A model generated the notes under the pieces. It saw only the letters and a list, made by a program, of their open reading frames with translations. It was not told where the DNA came from and searched no databases. Both the position numbers and the translations under genes were made by a program. Below are positions 32,464-41,117 of a stretch of DNA of 49,620 nt, one piece after another. Positions within the stretch are counted from its first letter, which is position 1. Every line of letters begins with the position of its first letter. Source of the stretch: Acidimicrobiales bacterium (lineage in GTDB: Bacteria; Actinomycetota; Acidimicrobiia; Acidimicrobiales; Aldehydirespiratoraceae); assembly GCA_029263215.1 (NCBI GenBank), contig JAJCXY010000120.1, positions 1 to 49,620 of the forward strand, read 5' to 3'.

Positions 32464-33297
32464 ATGACCGTGATCGACGTTCGCGACGGGATCGACCCCA
32501 TTCGGGTGCTCACCCGCCAACTCATCCAGCATGCCGATCGAGCCGACAAGCACAAGCGCCACGGTGTCTACTTCGTGAGCTCTGCGAACGAGTTCTCCGC
32601 CCTCGCCCGCTCGGTCGAGAGGGAGGTGTTCGGGGAGATCTTCGCCAACGATGCTCACACGATGGACGAGGAGTACGGACCCTTCGAGGAATCCTCGGAC
32701 TTCATCCTGGTGGTCGACCATTCGATCGAGGAACCCACCGGGGTGCTTCGGGTCATTCATCCGAGCGACCGGGGGCTCAAGACCCTCAACGACGTCGAGA
32801 GCGATCCGCGTTGGGCCAGAACCGAAGCCGACTTCGTTGCGTTTCATCAGCCCGAGGCTGGGATGGGCGGAGTTCACGACATGGCCACCTTCGCGGTTCG
32901 AGGCGGGTGGACCGGGGCAGCCCCCGACCTGAAGTCGAGCCATGCCCTCTACGCCGGGCTGTACTGGTGGTCGATCGCCAACGACATCGAGCTGCTCATA
33001 GGTGCGATCGATGAAAATGTCGCCGGCCTGCTCGCGGCGGTGTCGATCCCACTCGAACCCCTCTGCGGCCTGCCCGCGGTGGAGTATCTGGGTTCGGCGG
33101 CCACCCGCCCCTACGTGATCTCGTTGCCCGAGGCGCGGCGCCTCACGCGCGTTGATCCCGATTTCCGGGCCATGGTGGTGGGCGAGTTGGTGATCAAGGA
33201 TTTCTCGTTCCCGGCCATAGAACTCGACGACGTCGATCTCGATCTCCAGGCCGAATTCCACTCACCCACTCATACAGAAGTGTCGTCGCCTCGATAG
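32464..33297 (+). CDS. LuxI-like/N-acyl amino acid synthase-like GNAT-fold acyltransferase
   Basis: A 277-residue protein whose first 220 residues resemble autoinducer synthases and related GNAT-fold acyltransferases. It has RxVF (Arg53, Val55-Phe56), then an acidic segment with MDEE and SSDF (67-80), and GVLRVI (93-98), paralleling the LuxI R-x-x-VF, D/E cluster and R-x-I pattern. The second half has HDMATFAVR, a helix ALYAGLYWWSIANDIELLIGA and a strand CGLPAVEYLG, also in LuxI order. True LuxI proteins use acyl-ACP or acyl-CoA with S-adenosylmethionine; FeeM-type relatives use amino acids. Substrates here are unknown. It starts one base after the SpeD-like stop (TGAAATG), so translation is coupled. 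The 3' end overlaps the convergent CDF gene by 28 bases. Confidence 0.65.
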   Translation: MTVIDVRDGIDPIRVLTRQLIQHADRADKHKRHGVYFVSSANEFSALARSVEREVFGEIFANDAHTMDEEYGPFEESSDFILVVDHSIEEPTGVLRVIHPSDRGLKTLNDVESDPRWARTEADFVAFHQPEAGMGGVHDMATFAVRGGWTGAAPDLKSSHALYAGLYWWSIANDIELLIGAIDENVAGLLAAVSIPLEPLCGLPAVEYLGSAATRPYVISLPEARRLTRVDPDFRAMVVGELVIKDFSFPAIELDDVDLDLQAEFHSPTHTEVSSPR

Positions 33298-34196
33298 ACG
33301 TCGGGCTCGATGTACATGGGTCGGGCCGCGGGCACTTCCTTGCGCACGTTGGCCTCGAGTCGGTCGATCGCCGCGGCCAACTCGGTGGTGTCGTAGCTGT
33401 CGTCGAAGTGGACCTTGGCCCCCACCAGCAGCTCATCGGGTCCGAGGTGTTGGGTGCGGAGGTGGATCAGGTGATCGACGCCCTCCGTGCGTTCGATGGC
33501 CGCGATGATGTCCTCGCGAATTCGTGGCCGGGCACTTTCACCGATGAGGAGGCTCTTCATCTCCACGGCCAGGATGATCGCGATCACACCGAGGAGCACC
33601 CCGATCGACAAGGTGCCGATGCCGTCCCAGACCGGGGCATCGAAGACATCGGCGATGATGAGGGCGCCCAAGGCCAGTCCGAGGCCCACCATCGCGCCGA
33701 GGTCTTCGAGCAACACGACAGGTAGTTCGGGCACTTTCGAACGGCGAATGAAATTAGGCCACGATGCCCCGTCGCGAATGTGGTTGGCCTCCTTCACCGC
33801 AGTGCGGAAGGAGAAGCCCTCGAGCACGATGCCGAGACTGAGCACTCCGAATGCCCAGGCCGGACTGTCGATCTCGTGGGGGTGGCGGATCTTCTCGATC
33901 CCTTCGAACACCGCGAACGCCGCGCCCACGGTGAACAGCACGAGAGCAACCACGAAGGACCAGAAGTAGCGTTCTCGCCCGTAACCGAATGGGTGAGACG
34001 AGTCGGCCTCGCGTCGGGCCAGTCGCCCCCCCAACAAGAGCAGGGCCTGGTTGCCCGTATCGGCGCAGGAATGGATTGCCTCGGCGAGCATCGAGGACGC
34101 CCCGGTGAACGCGAAGGCCACGAACTTCGCGATCGCTATTCCCAGGTTGGCGAAGAAGGCCGCCAGGATCGCCTTCGTGCCGCCGCCTGCTGCCAT
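33270..34196 (-). CDS. CDF family cation transporter (ZnT9/SLC30A9-like)
   Basis: A 308-residue cation diffusion facilitator, a proton-coupled exporter of Zn2+ or similar metals. Helix 2 carries AEAIHSCADTGNQALLLLG with metal-site candidates His42 and Asp46. The segment SSHPFGYGRERYFWSFV is highly diagnostic, and VLLEDLGAMVGLGLALG supplies the second acidic site in the arrangement typical of the SLC30A9-like branch. A cytoplasmic C-terminal domain follows (EGVDHLIHLRTQHLGPDELLVGAKV). GGAAGG-type Shine-Dalgarno (GGAAGG at 34209-34204) lies 7 bases before the ATG. It is convergent with the LuxI-like gene. Confidence 0.92.
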   Translation of the reverse strand: MAAGGGTKAILAAFFANLGIAIAKFVAFAFTGASSMLAEAIHSCADTGNQALLLLGGRLARREADSSHPFGYGRERYFWSFVVALVLFTVGAAFAVFEGIEKIRHPHEIDSPAWAFGVLSLGIVLEGFSFRTAVKEANHIRDGASWPNFIRRSKVPELPVVLLEDLGAMVGLGLALGALIIADVFDAPVWDGIGTLSIGVLLGVIAIILAVEMKSLLIGESARPRIREDIIAAIERTEGVDHLIHLRTQHLGPDELLVGAKVHFDDSYDTTELAAAIDRLEANVRKEVPAARPMYIEPDVYRGDDTSV

Positions 34197-34289
34197 CAGA
34201 TGCCCTTCCGGTGTTAGCCACCTCGATAACGCTCAGCGACGAGGGTAACGCGAGGCTCAGATGCTGTGGTGGTGTGCCGATGAAGAGAT

Positions 34290-36572
34290 GTGGCCACCGA
34301 GGACTCCCACTGGTCGTTGTTGTCGTTGACCGAATTGATGGCGACGTTCGGCGACCCCGACACCGAGATGGATATCGGTCGGGCGCTCCGCGTGATCACC
34401 CAGGTGGTCGGGGTGGAGTTCGTAGCGGTGTGTGCGGATCGCACTGTGATCGAGGCGGTCGGGTTCGAAGACCGGATTCGTCCTGATCGTGATCTGCTGG
34501 CGCTCGCCCGGTCTGAGCTGGCGGAGGCCGAGGTGAGTGGCATCGGGCGGGTATCTGTAGCCCGGTCGCCCATAACCGGCACCGAGGCAAGCATCGTGAT
34601 GCTGCGCGCCGGCGGTTCGTTCGCCGAACGCGAGATCGGTCTCGTCAACACCATCGGTCGTATCGCGGGCCTGGCGGCCACCATGCGCTCGGCTCTGGAG
34701 GCCGAACGCAGTGCCCGCGTCGATCTCGAGCGTCGAGTCGACGACAACCGTGTCCTGGTGGCCCAGCTCCGCGAGCGCCAAGGACTTCTCGATCGCCTCT
34801 TTCGCATCCAACAGTCGATCTCGTTTCGGTCGCCGACCCAGGACGTACTCGATTCGGTAACCGCGGGGTCGATCGACCTGCTCGATGCGGATCGGGTCTG
34901 CCTGAGGATCGTCGACCCCGAGCAACCGGACACCTTGCTGCTGGCATCGAGCCAGGGATTCAATTCCGACCAGCTCGATGCCATGCGCGTCAGCCCCATC
35001 GCTGAGGGTGCCATCGGGCGGGCCATGACGGAGCACAGGCTGGTGCTCGAAACCCACGACGGTGAGGGCGCCGGCTTCGGCGCCATGATGGCCGCCCCGG
35101 TGGCGGTCGGCGGTGAGGTGGTGGGGTGCCTGAGCGTGGCGTCGGCGAGCGAGGCACGACGGTTCAGCCCTACCGAACAGGAGGCCCTGATCGCCTTCGC
35201 CCAGCACGCATCTCTTGCTCTTCAGGATGCCCGTGCCGCCGACGCCATGCGCAATGCCCTCGACCGCGAACGCCATCGTGCCGAACACGACCCCCTCACC
35301 GGCCTTCCCAACCGACCCACCATCCGCGCCGCTCTCTCCCACAGGATCGGGATCGCCGACAAGGTGCCGATCGTCCTGCTCTTCGTCGATCTCGATCGCT
35401 TCAAGCTCACCAACGACACCCTCGGCCATTCCTTCGGCGACACGGTGCTCAGCGTTGTGGCCGACCGGCTCCAGACTTCGGTGCGCACCGGAGATGTCGT
35501 CGGCCGCCTGTCCGGCGACGAGTTCGTCGTGATTTGTGAAGGTATCACCGAGGTGGGTGCCGTGGAATTCTCCGAGCGTCTCCAGGCCGTGATCAGCGAG
35601 CCCATCACCGAGGGTCACGTCGAACACGTGATCACCGCCTCGGTCGGTATTGCGCGCGCCCATCGCGGCGAATCGGCACAACAGGTGTTGGCCAACGCTG
35701 ATCTGGCCATGTATCGGGCCAAGGAAGCCGGTCGCGGGGGTGTGGAGGTGTTCGACGATGCCCTACGCGATCAGGTCGAGGAGCGCATGCTCGTCAGCCA
35801 GGACCTGAGGCGAGCTCTCGAACAGGACGAGTTGCGGGTGCATCTTCAGCCGGTCGTTGAGCTACCCACTCGACGCATCGTCGGCTTCGAGGCGCTTGCT
35901 CGGTGGCAACACCCCACCCGGGGTCTGTTGGTGCCCGCGGAGTTCGTTCCCCTTGCGGAGGACACCGGCCAGATCTCCCGAATCGATCGATTCGTTCTCG
36001 AGGAGACAATCGCACTTCTTGGCGGTCACCCCGGGGCTCGGCCGATCTCGGTCAACCTCTCGGCTCGTACCTTCGCCGACCCGGCGCTGACCCCGTGGTT
36101 AGCGGAGCGGCTCCGAGCAGCGGAGGTCGAGCCCTCGCAACTGATGGTCGAGGTGACCGAGACTTCCCTGATGAACCCCGCAGGGGCCGTCTCGGGGCAG
36201 GTGACGGCGATGCGCGAGCTCGGCTTGAGGATCCTGATCGACGACTTCGGAACTGGCTACTCCTCGCTCGCTTACCTGCAGACCTTCGAGGTCGATGGGG
36301 TGAAGATCGACCGCGGTTTCATCGGTCGTCTCGGCGCCGACCCGCGAGCCGAGGCAATAATCACCGCGGTTTTCAGCATGGCGGCTGCGCTCGACCTGTT
36401 GGTGGTGGCCGAGGGGGTCGAAACCGACGCCCAGATGGATCGCATGGTCGCCATACGCGACAAGGAAGGATCCGTCGAACTCTACGGCCAGGGCTACCTG
36501 TTCGGCCGACCTGTCGATGGCGACACCCGCCTGGGTGGGTTCGTGGAGTTGGCGAGCCACGCCCTTCGGTGA
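34290..36572 (+). CDS. GAF-GGDEF-EAL cyclic di-GMP protein (soluble)
   Basis: A 760-residue cytoplasmic protein with no membrane helix. Two GAF-like sensor regions occupy about 15-135 and 165-320 (the second with VAVGGEVVGCLSVAS), joined by a coiled coil with LERRVDDNRVLVAQLRERQ. The GGDEF domain starts at DPLTGLPNR; its active site reads SGDEF (408-412), a common variant in which the first glycine is serine and cyclase activity may remain. The EAL domain has FEALARW (Glu534) and DDFGTGYSSLAYL with KIDRGFI, consistent with an active phosphodiesterase. GTG 34290 is preceded by GAAGAG. The gene is divergent from the CDF transporter. Confidence 0.93.
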   Translation: MATEDSHWSLLSLTELMATFGDPDTEMDIGRALRVITQVVGVEFVAVCADRTVIEAVGFEDRIRPDRDLLALARSELAEAEVSGIGRVSVARSPITGTEASIVMLRAGGSFAEREIGLVNTIGRIAGLAATMRSALEAERSARVDLERRVDDNRVLVAQLRERQGLLDRLFRIQQSISFRSPTQDVLDSVTAGSIDLLDADRVCLRIVDPEQPDTLLLASSQGFNSDQLDAMRVSPIAEGAIGRAMTEHRLVLETHDGEGAGFGAMMAAPVAVGGEVVGCLSVASASEARRFSPTEQEALIAFAQHASLALQDARAADAMRNALDRERHRAEHDPLTGLPNRPTIRAALSHRIGIADKVPIVLLFVDLDRFKLTNDTLGHSFGDTVLSVVADRLQTSVRTGDVVGRLSGDEFVVICEGITEVGAVEFSERLQAVISEPITEGHVEHVITASVGIARAHRGESAQQVLANADLAMYRAKEAGRGGVEVFDDALRDQVEERMLVSQDLRRALEQDELRVHLQPVVELPTRRIVGFEALARWQHPTRGLLVPAEFVPLAEDTGQISRIDRFVLEETIALLGGHPGARPISVNLSARTFADPALTPWLAERLRAAEVEPSQLMVEVTETSLMNPAGAVSGQVTAMRELGLRILIDDFGTGYSSLAYLQTFEVDGVKIDRGFIGRLGADPRAEAIITAVFSMAAALDLLVVAEGVETDAQMDRMVAIRDKEGSVELYGQGYLFGRPVDGDTRLGGFVELASHALR

Positions 36573-36597
36573 ACTTCGTTCGGCCGCGGCCTAGTCT
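36569..36597 (+). promoter_or_regulatory. Promoter of map, probably giving a leaderless mRNA
   Basis: GTGAAC (36569-36574) and TAGTCT (36592-36597) are 17 bases apart. The -35 overlaps the stop codon of the upstream GAF-GGDEF-EAL gene. A start 7 to 9 bases after the -10 falls at 36604-36606, on the ATG of map, which has no Shine-Dalgarno sequence. Leaderless transcripts of this geometry are common in actinobacteria. Confidence 0.45.
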
Positions 36598-36605
36598 GGT
36601 TCGCC

Positions 36606-37550
36606 ATGGCCAAGCGCAAGAGGAAGCAGCGACCCGTCCCGGGGGTCGAGTCGTCGTTTCCCGCTGTCACGGCCGGTCTTGTGAGTCCGTCGCGCCGGGT
36701 CCCCGTCGAGATCGCCCGCCCGCCGTACGCCCTCACCGGTGATCCTGGCCCGTCGGTTTCACCGCTCACCCGGACGCCCGACGAGATCGCGGCGATGCGT
36801 CGCACCGGACAGGACGCGGCGGAGATACTCCTGCGCGCCGGCGAGGTGGTGCGGCCTGGCATCACCACCGACGAGATCGACCGATTCGTTCATGAGGCCT
36901 CCATCGAGCGCGGCGGGTATCCGAGCCCTCTCAACTATCGAGGATTCCCCAAGTCGGTCTGCACCTCCGTCAACGAGGTGATCTGTCACGGGATCCCCGA
37001 CAGTCGCTCTCTCGCCGATGGCGACATCATCAATATCGATGTCACCCTCTGGAAGGAAGGTGTGCACGGCGATACGTCGGCCACCTTCCTGGTGGGCGAT
37101 GTCGACGAGTTGTCCCTGCGGTTGGTGCGAGAAACGGCGCGAGCCCTTGAACTGGGCATCGGCGCGGTGGTGGCGGGAGGACTCGTGAGCGACATCGGCA
37201 AGGCCATTGAGTCCCATGCCGTCAGGCATCGGCTGGGAGTCGTTCGTGAGTTCATCGGCCACGGGATAGGCACCGAGTTTCATACCAATCTCCAGATCCC
37301 TCACTACTACGACCGAAGGCTCAGCACCCGCCTCGAGATCGGTACGTCTTTCACGATCGAGCCGATGCTCACCCTCGGATCACCCGAGGCCGGCTTGTGG
37401 GACGACGACTGGACCGCGGCCACCGTCGACGGCACGCGCTCCGCCCAGTTCGAGCACACCCTCCTCATGGGGCCTGATGGAGCAGAGCGCCTCACCGTCA
37501 CCGCTTCGGGAGAATGCGCTCACGATCTGGTCGCCGCCGCGGTGGCCTGA
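36606..37550 (+). CDS. map: Methionine aminopeptidase, type I
   Basis: Removes the initiator methionine from nascent proteins. The 314-residue protein has the full set of dinuclear metal ligands: Asp145 (INIDVTLW), Asp156 (GVHGDTSATF), His219 (FIGHGIGTEFH), Glu252 (FTIEPML) and Glu283 (QFEHTLL). The substrate-binding NEVICHGIPD block is at 123-132. The N-terminus has about 50 extra residues, basic and proline-rich, before the catalytic domain, as in long actinobacterial type I enzymes (MetAP1c-like) with an SH3-binding-type extension that may contact the ribosome. Its own promoter overlaps the end of the previous gene. Confidence 0.96.
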   Translation: MAKRKRKQRPVPGVESSFPAVTAGLVSPSRRVPVEIARPPYALTGDPGPSVSPLTRTPDEIAAMRRTGQDAAEILLRAGEVVRPGITTDEIDRFVHEASIERGGYPSPLNYRGFPKSVCTSVNEVICHGIPDSRSLADGDIINIDVTLWKEGVHGDTSATFLVGDVDELSLRLVRETARALELGIGAVVAGGLVSDIGKAIESHAVRHRLGVVREFIGHGIGTEFHTNLQIPHYYDRRLSTRLEIGTSFTIEPMLTLGSPEAGLWDDDWTAATVDGTRSAQFEHTLLMGPDGAERLTVTASGECAHDLVAAAVA

Positions 37551-37622
37551 GGCGACGCGGGCTGCACCGAGCACCTAAGGTCGGCCCCGAAACCGAATCC
37601 GGCCACCTCAGGGAGCGAAGCG

Positions 37623-38033
37623 ATGGCGTCCATCGAGACCATCGAAGGTATTGGGATCAAAAATGGCAAGGCGCTACGTAAGGTCGGCATCAAGTCGACG
37701 GCCGCGCTCCTCGCCGCCGCAGGGTCGAAGAAGGGGCGCAAGCAGTGTGCCGCCGACTCCGGCTGCACCGAGGCCCAGCTGTTGGAGTGGGTCAACAGGG
37801 CCGACCTCATGCGCGTCCGCGGCGTCGGAGAGGAATACAGCGACCTGTTGGAGCGATCCGGAGTCGACAGTGTGAAGGAGTTGCGGAGGCGTAAGCCCGC
37901 CAACCTCCACGCCAAGATGCACGAGGTGAACACCGCCAAGCGTCGCCACCTGGTGCGCAGGCCTCCGTCGTTGGGTGAGGTGGAGCGCTGGGTCGCTCAC
38001 GCCGGCACGCTCGATCCTGCCGTCACCCACTGA
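37623..38033 (+). CDS. DUF4332 helix-hairpin-helix protein
   Basis: A 136-residue protein made of tandem helix-hairpin-helix-like units. IETIEGIGIKNGKALRKVGIKSTAALL and MRVRGVGEEYSDLLERSGVDSVKELRRR each carry the GIG/GVG hairpin, as in DUF4332 proteins. HhH pairs usually contact DNA or RNA backbone without sequence preference, and the high Lys/Arg content fits this. A specific role is not known. AGGGAG lies 7 bases before the ATG. A possible -10 (TAAGGT, 37576-37581) lies in the 72-base gap after map, so it may be transcribed separately. Confidence 0.85.
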   Translation: MASIETIEGIGIKNGKALRKVGIKSTAALLAAAGSKKGRKQCAADSGCTEAQLLEWVNRADLMRVRGVGEEYSDLLERSGVDSVKELRRRKPANLHAKMHEVNTAKRRHLVRRPPSLGEVERWVAHAGTLDPAVTH

Positions 38034-38054
38034 GTCGCCTGTCGGGCCGCTGGA

Positions 38055-39503
38055 TCAGGCCAGACTGAATTCGACGCGGCGCTCGTCGGGATCGGATCCC
38101 TCCAACACCACGGTGACCTCGGCGCCGAGTTTCAGGCCATCGGCTGGAAGCCGAGCGACCACCGCGGGATCGCGTAGTTGGATGCGACCACGATCGCGTC
38201 TGGAGTCGACGTCGGTGACCACCGCGGTGAATGATTCGCCGACCCTGGGTGCGAGCATCACTGCCTCGACATAGTCGACGAGGGCTCGTTCGAGGTTGCG
38301 GTCGCGGGATTTGGCCGCACCCATGAGGCTCGGCAACTCCTCCAGCGCCTCGACCGCCCAGGTGGGGGCCGCTCGGTCGGCGCACTGGGCCAACAGGATC
38401 TCGTTGGCGAAGCGGTCGCACAGGCGGCGAAGAGGAGCGGTGACGTGGGCGTAGGTCGATGCGATGGCGGAGTGCCGGGGATGGGTCGGGGGCTCGTGAT
38501 CTCGGAAGGCCACATAGCCCGCGCCGCGAAGACCGCTGGCGGCCTGCGACAACATCGCGGCGCGCTCGGGTGTGTCGGGACTCAGTCGTCCGATGCGTTC
38601 GGCGTAGCTCACGTGGTCTGCCCAGCCGACGCCTAGAGCACGCGCGGTACGGCGCAAGCGGCCAACCGTGCGAGGGTCGGGTTCGGGGAGCGTGCGCAAT
38701 AGGCCGGCCCCTCCGGCGAGCATGATGCGGCTGGCCGCAATCCCCGTGAGCAGTGAGATCTGGGCGTTCCAGTTCTCGATCGGAAGGCTCTCGTCGTAGA
38801 TCAGTTCGAATGATCCGTCGGCTCGGCGGACCACCTCCTGGTCGGGAAGGTCGAGGCTCACCGCGCCCCGTTCGGCCTCGCGGGCCTGGCGGAGTCGGCC
38901 GATCTCTTCGAGGAGCGCAAGGGGAGAGTCGGGCGGGGCCGTGGCGACCTCGGTCTGGGCTCGTCGATACGACAGTTGGCGTCGATTCCGAACGTCCGCC
39001 CGCTCGAGGCGGGCGTCGATGATCTCGCCGTGATCGTCAAGCCTTATGGTCCAGAGCAGAGCCCGTCGGTCGCGGCCTTCCAGCAGGCTGGCACCGTCTT
39101 CGTTGATCGACTCCGGATGCAGAGAGGTGCGTAGATCAGGGCTGTAGAGCGTGAGCCCCCGCTGCCGCGCTTCGGAATCGATCACGCTGCCCGGCATGAC
39201 CAGGGCGGCCACATCGGCGATGGCGTAGAAGACCGTGAACCCATCGGCGTGTCGACGAGCCGAGAACGCCTGGTCGAGGTCGGTGGAGCCATGGGGATCG
39301 ATGGCCATCAGATCGATATGGCGGGCATCGATCACAGCGTCGTGGGACCCGGGAGGGATTCGCGGCCCGGCCGCTACCGCGTCGACCGCAGCCTGCAGGA
39401 CCTCATCGGAGAATGATGCCGGTACGTCGAGTTGGTCGCGGATCCTGCGGAACCCCGCAGTGAAGGTCGGATCGGGCGGACAGCGAACAAACTGGCGGGG
39501 CAC
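38055..39503 (-). CDS. RNB domain ribonuclease (RNase II/R family, short form)
   Basis: A 482-residue 3'-to-5' exoribonuclease. The catalytic metal motif is DLMAIDPHGSTDLDQAF (64-80) with the usual cluster of aspartates. Further on are YAIADVAALVMPGS, a LPIENWNAQISLLTG segment, and YAHVTAPLRRLCDRFANE, the counterpart of the family's Y-x-H-F-T-S-P-I-R-R-Y-x-D block. Unlike RNase R, it has no N-terminal cold-shock domains, and only a short beta-rich tail (AVVTDVDSRRDRGRIQL) replaces the S1 domain. This short form is common in actinobacteria. It is 24 bases downstream of the DUF3048 gene on the same strand. Confidence 0.92.
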   Translation of the reverse strand: MPRQFVRCPPDPTFTAGFRRIRDQLDVPASFSDEVLQAAVDAVAAGPRIPPGSHDAVIDARHIDLMAIDPHGSTDLDQAFSARRHADGFTVFYAIADVAALVMPGSVIDSEARQRGLTLYSPDLRTSLHPESINEDGASLLEGRDRRALLWTIRLDDHGEIIDARLERADVRNRRQLSYRRAQTEVATAPPDSPLALLEEIGRLRQAREAERGAVSLDLPDQEVVRRADGSFELIYDESLPIENWNAQISLLTGIAASRIMLAGGAGLLRTLPEPDPRTVGRLRRTARALGVGWADHVSYAERIGRLSPDTPERAAMLSQAASGLRGAGYVAFRDHEPPTHPRHSAIASTYAHVTAPLRRLCDRFANEILLAQCADRAAPTWAVEALEELPSLMGAAKSRDRNLERALVDYVEAVMLAPRVGESFTAVVTDVDSRRDRGRIQLRDPAVVARLPADGLKLGAEVTVVLEGSDPDERRVEFSLA

Positions 39504-39527
39504 AGCGCTCGACCCTAGCGGGAGGAG

Positions 39528-41033
39528 TCAGCGGAGGGTGACCGTGTCGGGGCGGGGCATCTCGACCCATGTTCGACCGGGCAGGATCGCCACGAAGTTG
39601 CCGCTTCCGTCGACGTATTCGGTCTGGTCGCCGACCTCGTTGCGGCGCCATCGGGCCTTCACCACCTGGCCATCGGTGAGAATCCAGGCGACTCCGTCGC
39701 CGACGGTGACCGCCTCTGGCGACTGGGCATCGGCTGCTGAGGCGCCGTAGACGGTGAACTGGATGATCACGGTGGTTGGGACGGCGCGTAGCCCAGCCCT
39801 GTCGACGGTGGGTGAGCCGTCCTGGCTGCGGGCCCAACCGGTGCCGTTCCATTCGTAGTCGATCGTGGTCTGGCCGTAGTCGAGGGAGACACCATTCGCT
39901 CCGCCCGGGTCGCCCACGATCGGGTCGCCGGCCTCGCGAAAGCGGAAGATCGGCGAGGGCGTACTGGTGAGATAGTCGGGCCCCGAGCCGACCGACCAGA
40001 GATTGAACGGATTGGTGTACAGGTTGTGGGGGGCGGCGCGGCCGGTGCGGTAGTAGAGATCTCCGTGGCTGGCGGCGCCGATATCGATGAGGGTCGAGTC
40101 GCCGAGTGCCCGGCGGGCGCCCCGGTTGCCTCCTGAGTTGGCGAAGAGGGGCGAGTTGAATTGGGCGAGCAGATCGAAGTCGCCGGTACGCATCGACCGA
40201 ACGGGCCCGACCTCAGCGACGCCGGTGGAGTGGAATATGGCGGCAAACCGGGTGAGGCCGCCCTCGACTTCCTCCACATAGACGATGTCGGCCTGGTTGA
40301 TGCCCGACTGGGGTCGTGCTGCCACCACATTGTCGATCTTGACGGCGAGTACCGGGCGAGTGGGGTCGTCGAAGGTGCTGAGCCCGGTGAGGATGGCCTT
40401 GTTTTCGAGTGAGGCGAGGAACTCGATCTCGCGCTGGGTGTCGTCGAGTTCCACCGCCAGGGCAGACCGGGCCGCCCCGGCCTCGTTGTAACGCGTTTCG
40501 AGGGCGTCGCGGTCGGCCTCGGCTACCCGACGGGCTTCGCGGGCCGCGGTCAGGTCGCCGGTGAGCGCCACCAGTTGCTCGTCGATCTTGTCGAGCCGGG
40601 CCTGGGCGTCGTCGATCACGGCGCGGTAGAGCTCGCGGCGTTGTGATGACTGGTCGGTGCCTTCGAGTATCTGGATCTCGTCGATAAGGGCGTTTTGGCG
40701 AGGGTCGCCGTTGGTGAAGCCCACGATCGCGATCTCCACTCGTGTCGATGCCGGCTCGCGGCGAGAGTCGACCGTGCGTTCGATTTCGTCGGCCACCAGC
40801 TCGATCCCCACGCGGCGGCCATCGATCCGATCATCGAGTTCGACAAGCTCGGCATCGAGGACCGCGATCTCCGCGTCGACCGTCGCGAGCTCGAGAGTGA
40901 TCTCGTCGCGACGTTGTTGAAGTTGATCGATCCGGTTGGGGTCGACCTGGCCCGCGACAGGAGCACCTGCGCCAAGCAGGGCAAGGGACGTGGACGCGAC
41001 TACCAGGAGTCGGGATCGAAAACTGCGGAACAT
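39528..41033 (-). CDS. Exported coiled-coil DUF3048 protein
   Basis: A 501-residue secreted protein. The signal peptide SRLLVVASTSLALLGAGAPVAGQ covers residues 6-29 or so (key end GAPVAGQ). Residues 30-225 form long coiled-coil segments (LQQRRDEITLELATVDAEIAVLDAELVELDDRI region). The DUF3048 domain follows: PVLAVKIDNVVAARPQSGINQADIVYVEEVEGGLTRFAAIFHS region with the family's KIDN, ARPQSG and EGG-TRF blocks, then GPVRSMRTGDFDLL and a C-terminal half with LPGRTWVEMP. The coiled coil resembles cell-wall hydrolase regulators, which may hint at an envelope role; the DUF is otherwise uncharacterised. AGGTG lies 4 bases before ATG 41033. Confidence 0.9.
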   Translation of the reverse strand: MFRSFRSRLLVVASTSLALLGAGAPVAGQVDPNRIDQLQQRRDEITLELATVDAEIAVLDAELVELDDRIDGRRVGIELVADEIERTVDSRREPASTRVEIAIVGFTNGDPRQNALIDEIQILEGTDQSSQRRELYRAVIDDAQARLDKIDEQLVALTGDLTAAREARRVAEADRDALETRYNEAGAARSALAVELDDTQREIEFLASLENKAILTGLSTFDDPTRPVLAVKIDNVVAARPQSGINQADIVYVEEVEGGLTRFAAIFHSTGVAEVGPVRSMRTGDFDLLAQFNSPLFANSGGNRGARRALGDSTLIDIGAASHGDLYYRTGRAAPHNLYTNPFNLWSVGSGPDYLTSTPSPIFRFREAGDPIVGDPGGANGVSLDYGQTTIDYEWNGTGWARSQDGSPTVDRAGLRAVPTTVIIQFTVYGASAADAQSPEAVTVGDGVAWILTDGQVVKARWRRNEVGDQTEYVDGSGNFVAILPGRTWVEMPRPDTVTLR

Positions 41034-41117
41034 GTTCACCTGTGGCGGCATGTGCCGCCCGCATCGACCACGGTACCCGTTCGTAGGGGTTCGGCGACGG
41101 CGCGATATCGTCCGATC

